Assembly: GCA_023374045.1 (NCBI GenBank)
Contig: CM041783.1
Location: 123,257,503 to 123,321,502, forward strand
Length of the DNA: 64,000 nucleotides
Direction of reading: 5' to 3'
Source of the DNA: Limonium bicolor
Lineage: Eukaryota > Streptophyta > Magnoliopsida > Caryophyllales > Plumbaginaceae
Of the stretch, positions 46,001 through 57,713 are shown one piece after another; the stretch's first letter is position 1, and every line of letters starts with the position of its first letter. A program made the position numbers and the translations under genes. The notes beneath the pieces were generated by a model. It worked only from the letters and a program-made list of their open reading frames with translations, was not told where the DNA came from and did no database searches.

Positions 46001-46509
46001 AAGTACTTTACTAACACCCCAGACCTCTCTGGACGGAGGACCCATACATCCATACGCTGCAACTCGAGAGCAGACCTCTGCACACCAGACAAAGCACAAA
46101 CGGCTCCAGACAGACCCCTCCTACTGAGCGCATCTGCAACCACATTCGCCATACCCGGATGGTAGAGGATCTCCAAATCATAATCATGTAGCAACTCCAG
46201 CCACCTCCTCTGCCTCAAGTTCAACTCCTTCTGAGTGAACAGATACTTGAGGCTCTTGTGGGCCGTATACACCTTGCACGCTGCTCCATACAGGCAGTGC
46301 CTCCAAATCTTTAACGCAAAAACCATAGCAGCCAACTCCAGGTCATGGGTCGGATAGTTCTTCTCATATGGCTTAAGCTGACGGGAGCCATAGGCAACCA
46401 CCTTCCCATGCTGCATCAGAACACACCCACGTCCCTTATGGGACACATCGCAGAACACCTTTAGACCCTCGGTCCCCTCTGGAAGAGTCAGAATCGGTGC
46501 AGTAGTCAA
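46001..46509 (-). pseudogene. pol: RNase H domain of element D, truncated and catalytically altered
   Basis: RNase H removes the RNA strand during reverse transcription. Seen in order: [11 protein letters not shown], the first acidic motif in [37 protein letters not shown] with the catalytic Glu, then [12 protein letters not shown], where Ala stands in the position usually occupied by the catalytic Asp, then [14 protein letters not shown] and [10 protein letters not shown] stop at about 46526-46528 separates it from the RT block. No integrase follows: the coding sequence ends at the rearrangement joint near 46001. Motif set and order match plant chromoviruses of the Tekay/Del type. Confidence 0.8.
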
Positions 46510-46524
46510 CCTCTTCTTTAACTC

Positions 46525-47500
46525 CTAGAAACACATCTCACAGGCCTCACTCCACTCGAACTTCACATCCTTCTGCAGTAGACGAGTCAACAGAATCGCC
46601 AACTTGGAGAAGCCCTCCACAAACTTACGATAGTAGCCCACTAGTCCAAGGAAGCTACGGATCTCTCCAACATTAGTGGGCTTGGCCCACTCTGTAATAG
46701 CTCTAATCTTCTCCGGGTCCACGGAGATACCATCCTTAGAGACCACATGTCCCAAGAATACCACCTGGTCCAACCAGAACTCGCACTTCTTCAGCTTCGC
46801 ATACAGCTCCTTCTCCCTCAAAGTCTGGAGAACAGTCCTCAAATGCTCCTCGTGCTCCTCAACACTCTTGGAATACACCAAGATGTCATCAATAAACACC
46901 ATGACGAACTGGTCCAAAAACGGCTTGAAAACCGGTTCATCGTATCCATAAACACAGAAGGCGCATTCGTCAGACCGAATGGCATCACTAGGAACTCGTA
47001 ATGTCCATAACGAGTCCTGAAGGCGGACTTAGGCACGTCGTCTGCCTTAATCCTCAGCTGATGATAACCAGACCTCAGATCGATCTTCGAAAACACCTTA
47101 GCTCCTGCTAACTGGTCAAACAAGTCATCAATGCGTGGGAGAGGATACCTATTCTTGATGGTAACCTTATTGAGCTCCCTGTAGTCAATGCACAAGCGCA
47201 TGCTACCATCCTTCTTCTTAACAAATAACACTGGCGCTCCCCATGGCGACACACTAGGGTGGATGAAGCCCTTATCCAACAACTCCTGCAACTGAACCTT
47301 CAATTCCTTAAGCTCAACAGGCGCCATCCGGTATGGGGCCTTAGAAATAGGCTGAGTCTCAGGTGCGAGCTCGATCGAGAACTCCACCTCTCTGACAGGG
47401 GGAAGCCCAGGTACGTCATCCTGGAACACATCTGGAAAGTCTCTGACCACCAGAATGTCCTCTAACTTCGCATCCTTGCGAACCTCAGGGATGTAGCATA
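46525..47500 (-). pseudogene. pol: Reverse transcriptase of element D, frameshifted
   Basis: RT copies element RNA into DNA. The first part is in the long frame ending at 46839: [38 protein letters not shown], the catalytic block [14 protein letters not shown] and [10 protein letters not shown] one-base loss near 46935 shifts the frame; the second part (46525-46917) has the catalytic [11 protein letters not shown] and the thumb/connection motif [20 protein letters not shown]. Each piece is well conserved, so the break is fairly recent. The product would be two inactive halves. Confidence 0.85.
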
Positions 47501-49024
47501 GAAATCCCTGACATCCTTTCCTCAAATGGCGGAACGCCTGCATGGCTGAAATAACTGGCGGCGAGCACGAGAGTCCATTCCCTGCTACTACTAGGCGAGG
47601 CTGACCCGGCTCCTCATAAGTGACTCTTGAAGCAGCACAATCAATGTGGGCATGGTGCGCAGCAAGCCAATCCATGCCCAAAATCACATCAAAGGTAGTC
47701 ATCTCCATGGGGATGAGGTTAGCACACAGAGTCCTATCTCTGACTAACACAGGACTATCTTTACAAACAGAATTCAGAAGGATAGAAGAGTCCCTAACTA
47801 ATGGACTATGCACACACAACTCAACACCCAAGGGCACAATAGGCAAACCGAGCTCACCCACCAACTCAGCAGAAACAAAAGAGTGGGTGGCTCCAGAGTC
47901 AAACAAGCAGAAAACAGAACGAGAAGACAGCTGGAGAATACATGTGATAACTCTGTCAGTAGATCGGTCCCTCTCTCCAGCCATCGCGTACACTCTGGCC
48001 TGGCCCTGGGGCTTCTTCTGCTCAGCCCGGTCTCGATCTCTGGACCCCGAGGCAGACTCACCAGCTCTACCTCCAGAGCTACATCTGCTCCTCTCGGCCT
48101 GAGGGCAGTCAGCTATCCTATGCTCCAAGGATCCACACTTGAAGCAGGCTCCAGACTTCTTGTAGCAGTCCTGGCCTCGGTGAAACTTGCCGCAGACCTG
48201 GCACTTCAGAGTGGAAGATGACAAAGACGAACCACCTCTATCTCTCGAACGGTCTCCAAGGCGGTCTCTAGTAGACTGCTTCTTCTGAGAAGCAGACTGA
48301 TCCCTCCTATCACTCTGGTCGGACCTCTGCTTCCTCTTCTGGTCCTTCCCGCCAGACTGGCGGCCTCTCAAATCAGCCTCCACCAACAGGGTGACATCAG
48401 CAACATTCCTCAAGGTCTTGTGACGCAGCGGTGTCACAGCAGAACGAATATCGGGCCTCAAGCCGCTCTCAAACTTCCTGGCCTTCCTATGCTCATCCGG
48501 CTCAGGTGCGAACTTCGACAGACTGATGAACTTCCTGACGTACTCCTCTACACTCATATCGTGCCCTCGAAGCCTATTATACTCCAAGATGCGCTGGTCC
48601 TTATAGATGTCGGGTAGAACTGTTTGTTGAACTCCTTTGTGAACTGGTCCCACGTCCATGGCTGTGGGAACTTCCCTATCACAGACCTCCACCACTCCTC
48701 GGCTTCGGCCTTGAAAAGAAAGGTGGCAAAATCCACCTTCTGCTCCTCCTCTGAGCCCATAACTCACAGCAAGTCCTCGACCTCAATCAACCAATGACTG
48801 GCCTCTTGGGGATCTCCAACCCGATCGAACGTTGGAGGCTTCAGCTTCATAAACTCCTGAAGCGCTTTTACGTTCCTTCCTCCAGCATCAGCCCCAGTTG
48901 GGCCTGGTCCGCCAGCTGGTCCTCCTCCAGCTGGTCCACCCCCTGCAGCCATCGTCTGCATGAGCTGCATCATGAACTGCTAAACAGCATCAGCAACATT
49001 TCCTGGAGCCCTTCTTGGTGGCAT
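47501..49024 (-). pseudogene. gag: Gag and protease of Tekay-like element D, broken
   Basis: The minus-strand start at 49024 gives MPPRRAPGN, typical of plant Tekay-type gag. After a stop the frame continues with KPPTFDRVGDPQEASHWL, then another stop, then [16 protein letters not shown] and FNKQFYP. A one-base shift near 48612 moves to the frame [36 protein letters not shown], an Arg/Ser/Asp-rich linker and a zinc knuckle [14 protein letters not shown] (preceded by [13 protein letters not shown]). The protease follows, with the catalytic block [14 protein letters not shown] and later [13 protein letters not shown]. The first 50 or so residues of the 642-codon frame (start 48767) are out of frame with the true gag and should be ignored. 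Gag packages RNA; the protease cuts the polyprotein. Confidence 0.85.
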
Positions 49025-49120
49025 TCTGAAAGTCCAACAGTAGGCAATTAGACTCAGACACTAGTACCGACGCCTCTGACTGACTGGCTAACTTAAAACC
49101 CCAGCTGGTTAGAACCCAGG

Positions 49121-49133
49121 GCTCTCATACCAC
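49121..49133 (-). other. Primer-binding site of element D
   Basis: The minus strand reads GTGGTATGAGAGC four bases inside the LTR-D end, one change from the usual initiator-Met site GTGGTATCAGAGC. Confidence 0.7.
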
Positions 49134-49137
49134 TAAA

Positions 49138-51374
49138 TGTAACACCCCCAAACACTGGCCTAGGAGTTAGGGGTATTACACGCCGCTTATTATTACATAA
49201 TAATGCAAGGCTCTAATAATCGAACGCCAGTAGTTAAACAAAACAAGGCCCAAACAAATACTTATATAGAAGTATAGTCAAAGTGATGTTGAAACGTCTC
49301 AAAAGTTAATACAAAACCTTCAATGAAATGACAAAAGCGGAAGCTAACTTCAGATGCCCAAAGGCTACAGGTCAGATACAAATGTTTTCAAAGGAATCGA
49401 AATAACATAGCAAACTAAACTCCAGAAGCTGAGCAAAGTGATCCTCGCTGATTAATCTGCAATTATATATAAAGTAGGGGAATGAGCAAACAACTATGCC
49501 CAGTAGGTGACTAACTTCATCAACCAGCATGCTCAAAACATTTATAAAATGTTATCCAAACAGAAATAGGCGGAAGGGAACCATATCCCACAACAGAAAC
49601 CAGAAACAGAAGTCCAAACACAAAGGACTATTCAGAGTTCAAAAGCAACAGAAGCAGAAACAGAAGGGGACTCTAGTTGATCACAGCATACAGACAGAAC
49701 GAGTAACCACTCGTGAACAGAACGAGGAAGCCTCACTCGTAAACAGAACAGGTGGAACACCTGTGAACAGAACGAGGAACATCACCCGTGAAACAGAAGG
49801 ATATCCTACATAGCGTGCTACGAGACAGCTAAACCAGCCATCCAAAGGTTCAGATATGGAGACCACTAGGTCCCAAAATTGAAGCTTAAAACAATTAAGC
49901 ATATGTGCAGCAATGGCACCAGAAAGCACATAGATAGCTTGGAAATCAGAAAGGGAAACCAACCCCGCAAACGGTAGTCAAAACGGAGCTCAAACGAGCA
50001 AGTTAAGGTCAAAACAGTACCATGTCCGAGCTTGTGTCCAGACATCAATGTTCGGACACAAGTCGAGACTCTAGAAATAAAAAACAGACAGGTGTCTGAA
50101 CATCAAAGCTCGGACAGATGTTTGGACGCTTCCGGAAATCAGATACGCGTAATGTCCAAACATGTGTCTGAATGCCAAAGTTCGGACACAAATCGAAGTA
50201 AAATCAGAGATTGTAGAGGGGTGTGTCCGAACTTCTGTCCGGACTTACAAGTTCGGACACCATTCGAGACTTGTAAGTCAGACTCATCCTCGCACCCCGT
50301 CCGAACATCAAAGCTCGGACGGAAGTTCGGACATGGCAAAAACTTCAGAAATTCAAAGCGCAACAGGGCATGTCCGAACGTCAAAGCTCGGATGGACGTT
50401 TGGACATACCAAAAAGTGCAGTTTCCAAAAATGAATTTCTCAACAAAACAGAGGTTTAAACACAACAAAACTAAAGCGGTTTGTAGAAAACAACCTTTGG
50501 GGTTTGTGCATCATCAAACAGCAATTTAAATAGACGAATTCGCAAACACAATGCAGAGACAGAACGAACTCAATCCCAGAATAGAAACTCCCCAAGGCTG
50601 AACACACTAACTGAATCCATAAGCCACCTACCTCAATTAATCAGCAGAAGAATCCCGAATCAGAAATAGCAGAGCCCAACCACACAGAATCCCGAAAAGC
50701 AAACCGGCAACGCAATCCAAAAATGCAGTTCCAACGCTCTGACCAGAACACAATTGTAACCCCAAATCAGAAACGCAACTTAAGCCCTGTAACCGAAACC
50801 GAAATCCAAGACTGCAACACAATCCTCACCTGAATTCTGACCACGCATTCGTAGAGGACACCGAACACAGCAGAATTCGACAACAGCACGGGCAGTAACC
50901 GATTCCTTAATCATATTGCAAAAGAATAACTTAAACAGGGAAAATCCCAAAATCTGAATCGAAGGAGGACGGATCAACACAGATTACCTTACTCTGAACC
51001 GAACATCACAACGGCGCAGAAACCACATCAAAACTCGAGGAAGATCCACAATTGGCAGGGCTTGGGAGTTAGAATAGAACACAACTTTGAGAGAGAGAAA
51101 AGAGAGGAGGGAGGAGCGTAACGACGGTTTCAAAACTGAGCAGTGAGGGGAAAAGAGTGACTGACGTGAGAACGTGATTAGGGAAAGGAATAATTAAGAG
51201 GAAAGGAAATAAAATAATTAAGGGATTATTCTCACCAAAGTTAAACGGAAAGGGAGAACGACCCTTCTACCCATGTCTTTAATCAGAAGGACGCCCATGT
51301 CCTAAATCCAAAATACATTAATATAAGGCCACTTGTGACGAAATAAAATGCAGCGAAAACTATGGGTTATAACA
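49138..51374 (-). repeat. LTR-D, 5' LTR of the Tekay-like element (about 2.2 kb)
   Basis: The plus strand runs TGTAACACCCCC to GGGTTATAACA, so in element orientation it starts TGTTATAACCC and ends with GTTACA. It carries the palindrome array at 50023-50406 and, on the minus strand near 49455-49490, a CCCC, T-rich, TTGCAG arrangement like the other LTRs. It interrupts LTR-B at TTCCC. The 3' LTR of this element is missing. No coding sequence. Confidence 0.8.
50023..50406. repeat. Palindrome array in LTR-D (six modules, 60-74 bp spacing)
   Basis: Modules start at about 50023, 50093, 50153, 50224, 50297 and 50371 and are 35-38 bp long. Arms are TGTCCGAACTT-like and AAGTTCGGACA-like, a different palindrome from LTR-B/C/E but the same layout. 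Some modules are partly decayed. Confidence 0.7.
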
Positions 51375-53274
51375 TTCCCACTAATCCCATGGCTCTTTCA
51401 TTGCCTCATTTCCATTATACTTAACCCAAGTCTTACCCAGTAAAATACTCATTTTACTAAATCTTGCACACTAGTTCTTCCTAGTTTTTCTAATGCATTA
51501 CTACACTTCTTGCTACAGATTTTTACACTCTTTTATTCTCATACTACAACTACCACTCCATGGTTACTAAACACCTCTACTCAACCCAATACACACCTTG
51601 GTTTTCCCATTCACCAAGTCATCCTTAAATGCATATTTCCTACCAAACTTTTGCCATAGTTCACCTACAATTCTATCTTATCTACATACCTCCTTTCTTG
51701 ACAGAATCATTCCTAATCTAGCCACACCCATACAAGGGTCCTACCAGCACTCAAAACAATACCAATTCATCATTACTTCCTCAAACCACAATATCAATAC
51801 TCATACACAATTCTTTGGCTCTAAGGCCTACAATCCAAATGCTAGCTCATAAATACTCAAACTTCCATAACTACAATATTAATACAATATTTTGGGTTCT
51901 TTAATTAGTTTACCCATTCCCATTACTCAAATGCGTTAAAACTTAGCATTAAGAAGGAGCTCTTACCTTAGGCTCTTAATTCTTCTTTTCTTTTCCAATT
52001 CTCCTCCTTCTCTCTTTCTTGCGCAAGAACGGTCAAGTGGGCAATGGAGTTGCCAAACTCCATTACCATCACCCAATGAACACAAAACAAGTGCAATTAA
52101 AATACTAACCCTTAGATTTATACTAATTCATTGAAGTACTTAGAATACAAATTCTAGGGTTTAACTTTGGAGTGTTTTAGGAGGGGTTTTAGCCCTTGGT
52201 TCAAGGTCCATCACCATTGCAAGGTTGGAATGATGCTCAAAAGAGAGAGAAAAATAGAGCATTACAAGGGGGTACAAATCGGCTACAAAGAATGATGAAG
52301 GAAACTTGAGCCTTTTATGGAGATTTTTATCTTAATGGAGAGAGGAGACTCCAAGCTTTAATTTGATACCATTTTCTCTTCAAATGGGCAAAACCCATGG
52401 AGATGAACTTCTTCATTTTGAGATTTGGAAAATAGAGAATGGTAGAGAATGATGAGGGGAGCAAGAATATGTGGTTATTTTTGTATTTGGAGCTCAAATG
52501 GAGATAGAGCATAGAGAAGAAGAGGGGCTGCCATGGATGGTGGTGGAGCTCCAAAATCGCCAGCTACAAGGGAAGAAAGAGAGAGAATTGGCTGGAAGAA
52601 GAGAATGGGAGAGAGGGGAGGGAAATGAGAGGTGAGAGAAAAGTAAGTCACCTTTTTCACTTTTGTACCTTTTTACTTTTTGGCTCTTTATTTAATTAGC
52701 TAGTGTATGTGTGTGTGAGGGGGTTAATTAGCTATTAAAAAACGGTGCCCTACAGTATTACTAGTTGGAGCGTTTTTCGTCTTTTACAGAAGACGCTCGT
52801 TAATTTACCCGGTTTAGGTACTATTCACTAATCAGGCCCGTTTTCCGGAATTTTCTCGTTTCTATAATTTTATTGGTTATTAAGCTTCCATTAATGCTTA
52901 ATTATAGTTTTTTAATGAACAATAATTTTTACGGGTTTGTTTGACCACTCAAAGTCACGTTTTTCGGGTTTTCTCGAAAAATGTGCGCTAAAGCTCTATT
53001 AGCGTTTTAATACATTATTTGGATCCGTTTTCTTCGGGAATTGTTCCCTTATATTATCTAGGAATTATTCAGCCTTAGGAATCCACATAATACTCTAACC
53101 GAGGTCTCGTACCTCCTATGGTTATTTAACGCTTATTTAGCGTTTTTCGCTGTTTAAGCGTTTTTTCATTTCTTTTGGATTTATTTTCCTTACCAATATT
53201 ATTTAGGCACTATTAGGCCCCTAAATACATATTAGGATAATCTTAATTACTATATTTAAGTTTGCGGTATTTCA
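51375..53274 (-). repeat. LTR-B, right copy (truncated)
   Basis: It matches the left copy from 33820 to its end and then adds the last 670 bp, finishing GCGGTATTTCA at 53274 before the CTTCC duplication. The first 2.2 kb (matching 31572-33819) is missing because LTR-D joins at 51374. Purine-rich stretch near 52500-52630. The coding-like frames here are short and repeated in noncoding LTR DNA. Confidence 0.75.
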
Positions 53275-53279
53275 CTTCC
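53275..53279. other. Target-site duplication CTTCC, right
   Basis: Partner of 31567-31571. LTR-A sequence resumes at 53280. Confidence 0.75.
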
Positions 53280-53493
53280 GATGTACTATTACTAGTTCTT
53301 ACAATCCATACGTGGTTCTGAAAATCATTCTTTTCTCATTATTCCTTAAACTTGTTTTCTTACTCATGTACTTATTTTCCCACCATTATCACCCAATTAT
53401 TAGTGTACCACTAAAGCCCTATATGTATGTATATATATATATATATACAGATACAAGTATGATTACTACTCTTTCTATTTTTTTTTTGTGACT

Positions 53494-53817
53494 CGACCGA
53501 CCTTACCCAGGGTCGGCCCTAAGGTCGGTCGAAGTTAGTGTGTTACAATCTTTGAAAATACAGACCCGACCGACCTTGCAGGGTAGGTCCCAAGGTCGGT
53601 CCAAGTCAGTAGGTTTCGGGTTCTGAAGATTTATGACTCGACCGACCTTGCAAGGGAGGTCCCAAGGTCGGTTGAAGTCAGTAGACCTCTAGTCTTACAA
53701 TTTATGCTCGACCGACCTTGCAAAGTTCGGTCCCAAGGTCAGCCGAAGTCAGTAGACTTCCGTTCTTGCAAATTCAGGCTCGACCGACCTTGCCAAGGGC
53801 GGTCCCAAGGTCGGTCC
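53494..53817. repeat. Palindrome array in LTR-A (five modules, 70-73 bp spacing)
   Basis: Modules start at 53494, 53567, 53639, 53709 and 53781 and are 36-38 bp long. Arms are CGACCGACCTTG-like and CAAGGTCGGTC-like. The layout matches the other LTRs but the palindrome is unrelated in sequence to TGGTCCGGGTTT. Confidence 0.8.
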
Positions 53818-54888
53818 AGTCCAGTATTCTCATTTTAAATTCTGTTTCACCTCCTTTCTTTACACATTGCTTCCCTAATCTTCCTACATGTAATCCCACA
53901 TTTTTTAAAACTAGTTAGACACTCTAAATCACGTTAGTTCGTCCACTAATTCTTCACTAACTCATTTCCCACTCTTATGTTAACTTACACAATTCTCTCA
54001 TTTTCATTTCAGCACTTATTCTAGCTTTTGTTTGACCTATGCTACAGATTTTTACACTCATTCTTGCCTTCCAATATTCCCTCAACTAATGCCATTACTA
54101 GCATTCAAAATGCACTACCTTCCACCCTAGTTCTTCCATTTACTTAGCTCCTTTTCAAATCTGTTTTCAGTGGTTTTCTACCCACAACAAACACTAATAC
54201 ACCTTGTCATTACCTAGGTTATCCCCTCTTCTCACACATCTAAGTATTCTAATTTCTAGACCAATTTTGATAGAGTTTCCATTATAATTTTCACTTTGCT
54301 CACATACAATTCCAGCTCACATCTCATTCCGAATTTCCACATCAATCTCAACACTAACAACACATAAATTTTCCTGCACAAGCACCCATTGTTTTACCTT
54401 GGTTCCCAAGTTCTTAAACATTACCAAAACAATTATAAAACAGCCTAACTCACTTCTTACTATACCACAACCTAAACCATTATTCAAAGCACTTCAAGTT
54501 CCTCATTTTAGATATTAAACTCTGTTACACAAAGCTACTCAAAATCAATTCAAGGCAAGCACATTTACCTTGGATTTCTAGCTTTTCGTTTCTTTCCTTC
54601 TTTCTTTATTTCTCCTTCATCTTCCTTCTTTGTTTCTTGATTTCTTACTCTTATTCTCTCCTTACCAAAACCGGTAAGCTACAGCCATCCACCATACCAT
54701 ACTAACTTAGAAAAACCATTCCTTAACTAATCTTATACTAGCACATGCTAGGGTTTGCAAGGGGATATTACCTTAGGCTCTTAGAGGGACTTTTGTACAG
54801 CAAGGAAGTGAAGTTTCTAGCTCCCAAAATGTATACCAAAAACCGGCTGGAAAGGGGAAGAGCAAGGCTCAATTTGTGATTTTCGTTT

Positions 54889-55388
54889 NNNNNNNNNNNN
54901 NNNNNNNNNNNNNNNNNNNNNNNNNNNNNNNNNNNNNNNNNNNNNNNNNNNNNNNNNNNNNNNNNNNNNNNNNNNNNNNNNNNNNNNNNNNNNNNNNNNN
55001 NNNNNNNNNNNNNNNNNNNNNNNNNNNNNNNNNNNNNNNNNNNNNNNNNNNNNNNNNNNNNNNNNNNNNNNNNNNNNNNNNNNNNNNNNNNNNNNNNNNN
55101 NNNNNNNNNNNNNNNNNNNNNNNNNNNNNNNNNNNNNNNNNNNNNNNNNNNNNNNNNNNNNNNNNNNNNNNNNNNNNNNNNNNNNNNNNNNNNNNNNNNN
55201 NNNNNNNNNNNNNNNNNNNNNNNNNNNNNNNNNNNNNNNNNNNNNNNNNNNNNNNNNNNNNNNNNNNNNNNNNNNNNNNNNNNNNNNNNNNNNNNNNNNN
55301 NNNNNNNNNNNNNNNNNNNNNNNNNNNNNNNNNNNNNNNNNNNNNNNNNNNNNNNNNNNNNNNNNNNNNNNNNNNNNNNNNNNNNNNN
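54889..55388. other. Assembly gap, 500 N
   Basis: Exactly 500 unknown bases inside LTR-A. The round number suggests a placeholder of unknown true size. Confidence 0.99.
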
Positions 55389-56241
55389 TTCAAGAAAACT
55401 AGATAAAAAGGTGAACTTTGAAGACCATTTTTACCTTAAAAACATATGGAGATGAAGGAGGTTGCAATGGGGGTCTTCAAGCTCAAAAATGTGCTACAGC
55501 CACGGTGAAGAATTGTGAGTTTTTTCAGTTTTTAAAAGGTGGAAAAGGGAGGTCAAGTAGAGAGGAATTCAATGGTGTGATTTTTGTAGCATTTGGAGAT
55601 GGTTTTGGCTTTTAAAAATGGGGGACAAAGGGGCTGCTGTTTGAGCTCCTTCAAATCGCCATTGGAGCACAAGGAAGAAGGAGGGAGTCTAAGTGGGGAG
55701 CAAAAATTGTGAGAGAGGGAATGAGGGAGTAGGAGAGAGAGTGTAACTTTTGCTTTTTACTTTATTTATTTGTCCTTTAGTATATTAGGAAAGAAATAAA
55801 AGAGAGGGGGAGGGATGTGTGAGCCGGCCACACTATGCACACACACAACTTATGATTTTTATTTTTCAAATGGAACACATTATTTTTGCTTATTTATGCT
55901 TTCACCCCACAACTTTCATTTTTTTTTTTGCACTGTTCACTTCCGGAACCCGTTTTCCAGAATTTTCTCATTTAATTAATTTTAATGGTTCTAGACCTTC
56001 ATTATGGTATACTAATGACCATTTGGTTTACTAAAATTATTACGAGTCTATTTAACCCGCTTAAAGTCGTGTTTTCCCGGTTTCCTCGAAAAACGCGCTT
56101 TAAGGTTCGTTTGTGTTTTTAATCTGTTTTAAGGACCCGTTTTCTTTCGGATTTGTTCCCTCATGATTATTTAGGTGTAATTAAGCTTCTAAAATCTTAA
56201 TTAGCCTAATTAATCACTGTTTTAAATTTTGGGGTATTTCA

Positions 56242-56663
56242 TTGTTGATCTCTTTCGAACCACTAGACCTCTACAAAACCCTCATCTCATGGCCTATGTC
56301 AAAAACATAATAAACCAGGGTCACTTTCTGAGTCAAGGAAAAGATTTCACCAGGGAAGAAGTCTTATTAGCTTTAAAACAAATGCACCTAGGGAAGGCCC
56401 CTAGCCCGGATGACATCAATGGAGTTTTCATCCACTTTTTCTGGGACACTATTGGAGACAATTTTGTCGAAACTGCCTTGAAAATCATCAATACAGATGC
56501 CATGCCAAGTGGTATCAATCATACCCACATCACTCTAATTCCCAAAAGAACGGGAGCTTCCTCTATTGCCGACTATCACCCTTTCTCTCTTTATAATACA
56601 CTATATAGGGTGGTATCTAAAGCACTGGTAAATAGGATCAAGGATTCTATGAACATGGTGTGA
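56242..56663 (+). pseudogene. L1-type LINE reverse transcriptase fragment
   Basis: About 140 codons are open on the plus strand. Typical plant L1 RT order: FTREEVLLALKQMHLGKAPS with PDDING (usual form GKAPGPDG), FIHFFWDTIGDNF, MPSGINHTHITLIPKR, then IADYHPFSLYNTLYRVVSKA and LVNRIKDSM. The catalytic F/YADD block lies further downstream in the family and is absent, so this is a 5'-and-3'-truncated piece. The upstream edge is the LTR-A boundary, so LTR-A probably inserted into or next to the LINE. The start codon at 56229 lies in LTR DNA and is not meaningful. Confidence 0.85.
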
Positions 56664-57564
56664 ACATTGGTTATCGAAGCTTATCCTATGTTGATTCGGG
56701 TTGATTAGGATCTGATTTGGTTCTAGATCCACTTATAACCTAAGCTGAATAACTATGTCATAAGACGATCATTATTAAAACCTAAGCTAGCTCACTGTAA
56801 CCTATTACATGTAGCCACCAAATATTAACCTACGGTAAATTAGGAAAGGCTATAGTTCGGGTTCGGGGGCTTGGTATACAACTTTTTCGGGTTTAAATTA
56901 CTTCCCCTACCCTCCTAAGTTGTTTTCCTTTACTTAAGTCATGTATGGCTTATTATAAAGTTAGTTTAACCTAAGTGTGTAAATTTTGTATTTTTTGGTT
57001 TTTAACATTTTTTGACAGAAAATTAAAGTGGAAACTGAAATTACCTAAACTAGGGTTTTGGGAGTCGAATTGGGTAAAATTTTAAAATGTCCATGGCCAA
57101 GGACCTAATGTCCTACCCACGGACCTGATGTCCTACCCAAGGACCCTAATTAAACTAGTTCTATAGAAAGATCGAAATTGTAGATTAACAAAATCTTAAA
57201 AAGTTCAGGGTCACAGACATGTTATAAAAAGCCCTAAATTTGAAAGATAAAATTACCTCGCCACCGTCCATGGGTGTCTGCGGTTACACACAGGGCGTCT
57301 AGGACCTCAGATGTAGCATCCATGGGTATGGACCTCTTTTCAGATGGTGGCGTTCGGGTGTTTTATGGTGGTGTGTTTGGCTTAAATTTTATCAATGTGT
57401 AGCCTAAAGATTCTAAACACGTTAGTGATTTAAAAATTCAATTTGAGTTCAAAATTAATGAGAAACTTTGCAAACAAGTTAGAAGGAAGAAACACTATCA
57501 AACCTTAATTCAAGTACCGAGAAAAGTTGATAGAAATTTGAAATGATGATGTATTAGTTCAGGG
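56664..57564. other. Unassigned A/T-rich DNA with a 20-bp minisatellite
   Basis: I see no gene here. A 20-bp unit (aaggacctaatgtcctaccc) is repeated about 2.5 times at 57099-57150, each unit holding a small AGGAC...GTCCT palindrome. The remainder could be decayed retroelement DNA. Confidence 0.4.
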
Positions 57565-57712
57565 TGTGGCGGGTGATTTTTTCGGTATGAGGTGGGTTTA
57601 TCTAAATATGGTTTGACTAAAAAGCTGAGATCCTAGAAATTCTCATTATGTGGAGGGTGAAAACTTGTCACCTCGGCATCCCTCAAATACCTACTTTATC
57701 ATCTGTCTTTCC
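57565..57712 (-). repeat. Reverse-oriented Tat/Ogre-like LTR end fragment
   Basis: On the minus strand this reads through the last 150 bp of the Tat-like LTR family: 'ggtatttgagggatgcc', 'ttttcaccctccaca', 'tttttagtcaaacc', 'ctcataccg', ending CGCCACA at 57565. It is clearly diverged from the array copies, so it is an older relic. No primer site follows. Confidence 0.75.
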
Positions 57713-57713
57713 C

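Larger units (their letters stand above)
53280..56241 (-). repeat. LTR-A, distal portion (contains the assembly gap)
   Basis: Continuation of 30095-31571 after the nested insertion. It ends GGGGTATTTCA at 56241, so in element orientation it begins TGAAATACCCC, like LTR-C and LTR-E. With the gap counted, LTR-A is about 4.4 kb, in line with LTR-C (4.3) and LTR-E (4.1). Contents: TA microsatellite (about 53427-53447), palindrome array 53494-53817, A/T-rich DNA, N run, purine-rich stretch near 55660-55740. No gene seen. Confidence 0.7.

Noticed and set aside
48615..48767. First 50 codons of the 642-codon frame on the minus strand as gag N terminus
   Set aside because: The true gag in this stretch is in another frame ([16 protein letters not shown]). 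The long frame only becomes gag after the shift near 48612.
54869..55406. Two open frames made of unknown residues
   Set aside because: They are artefacts of the 500-N gap.
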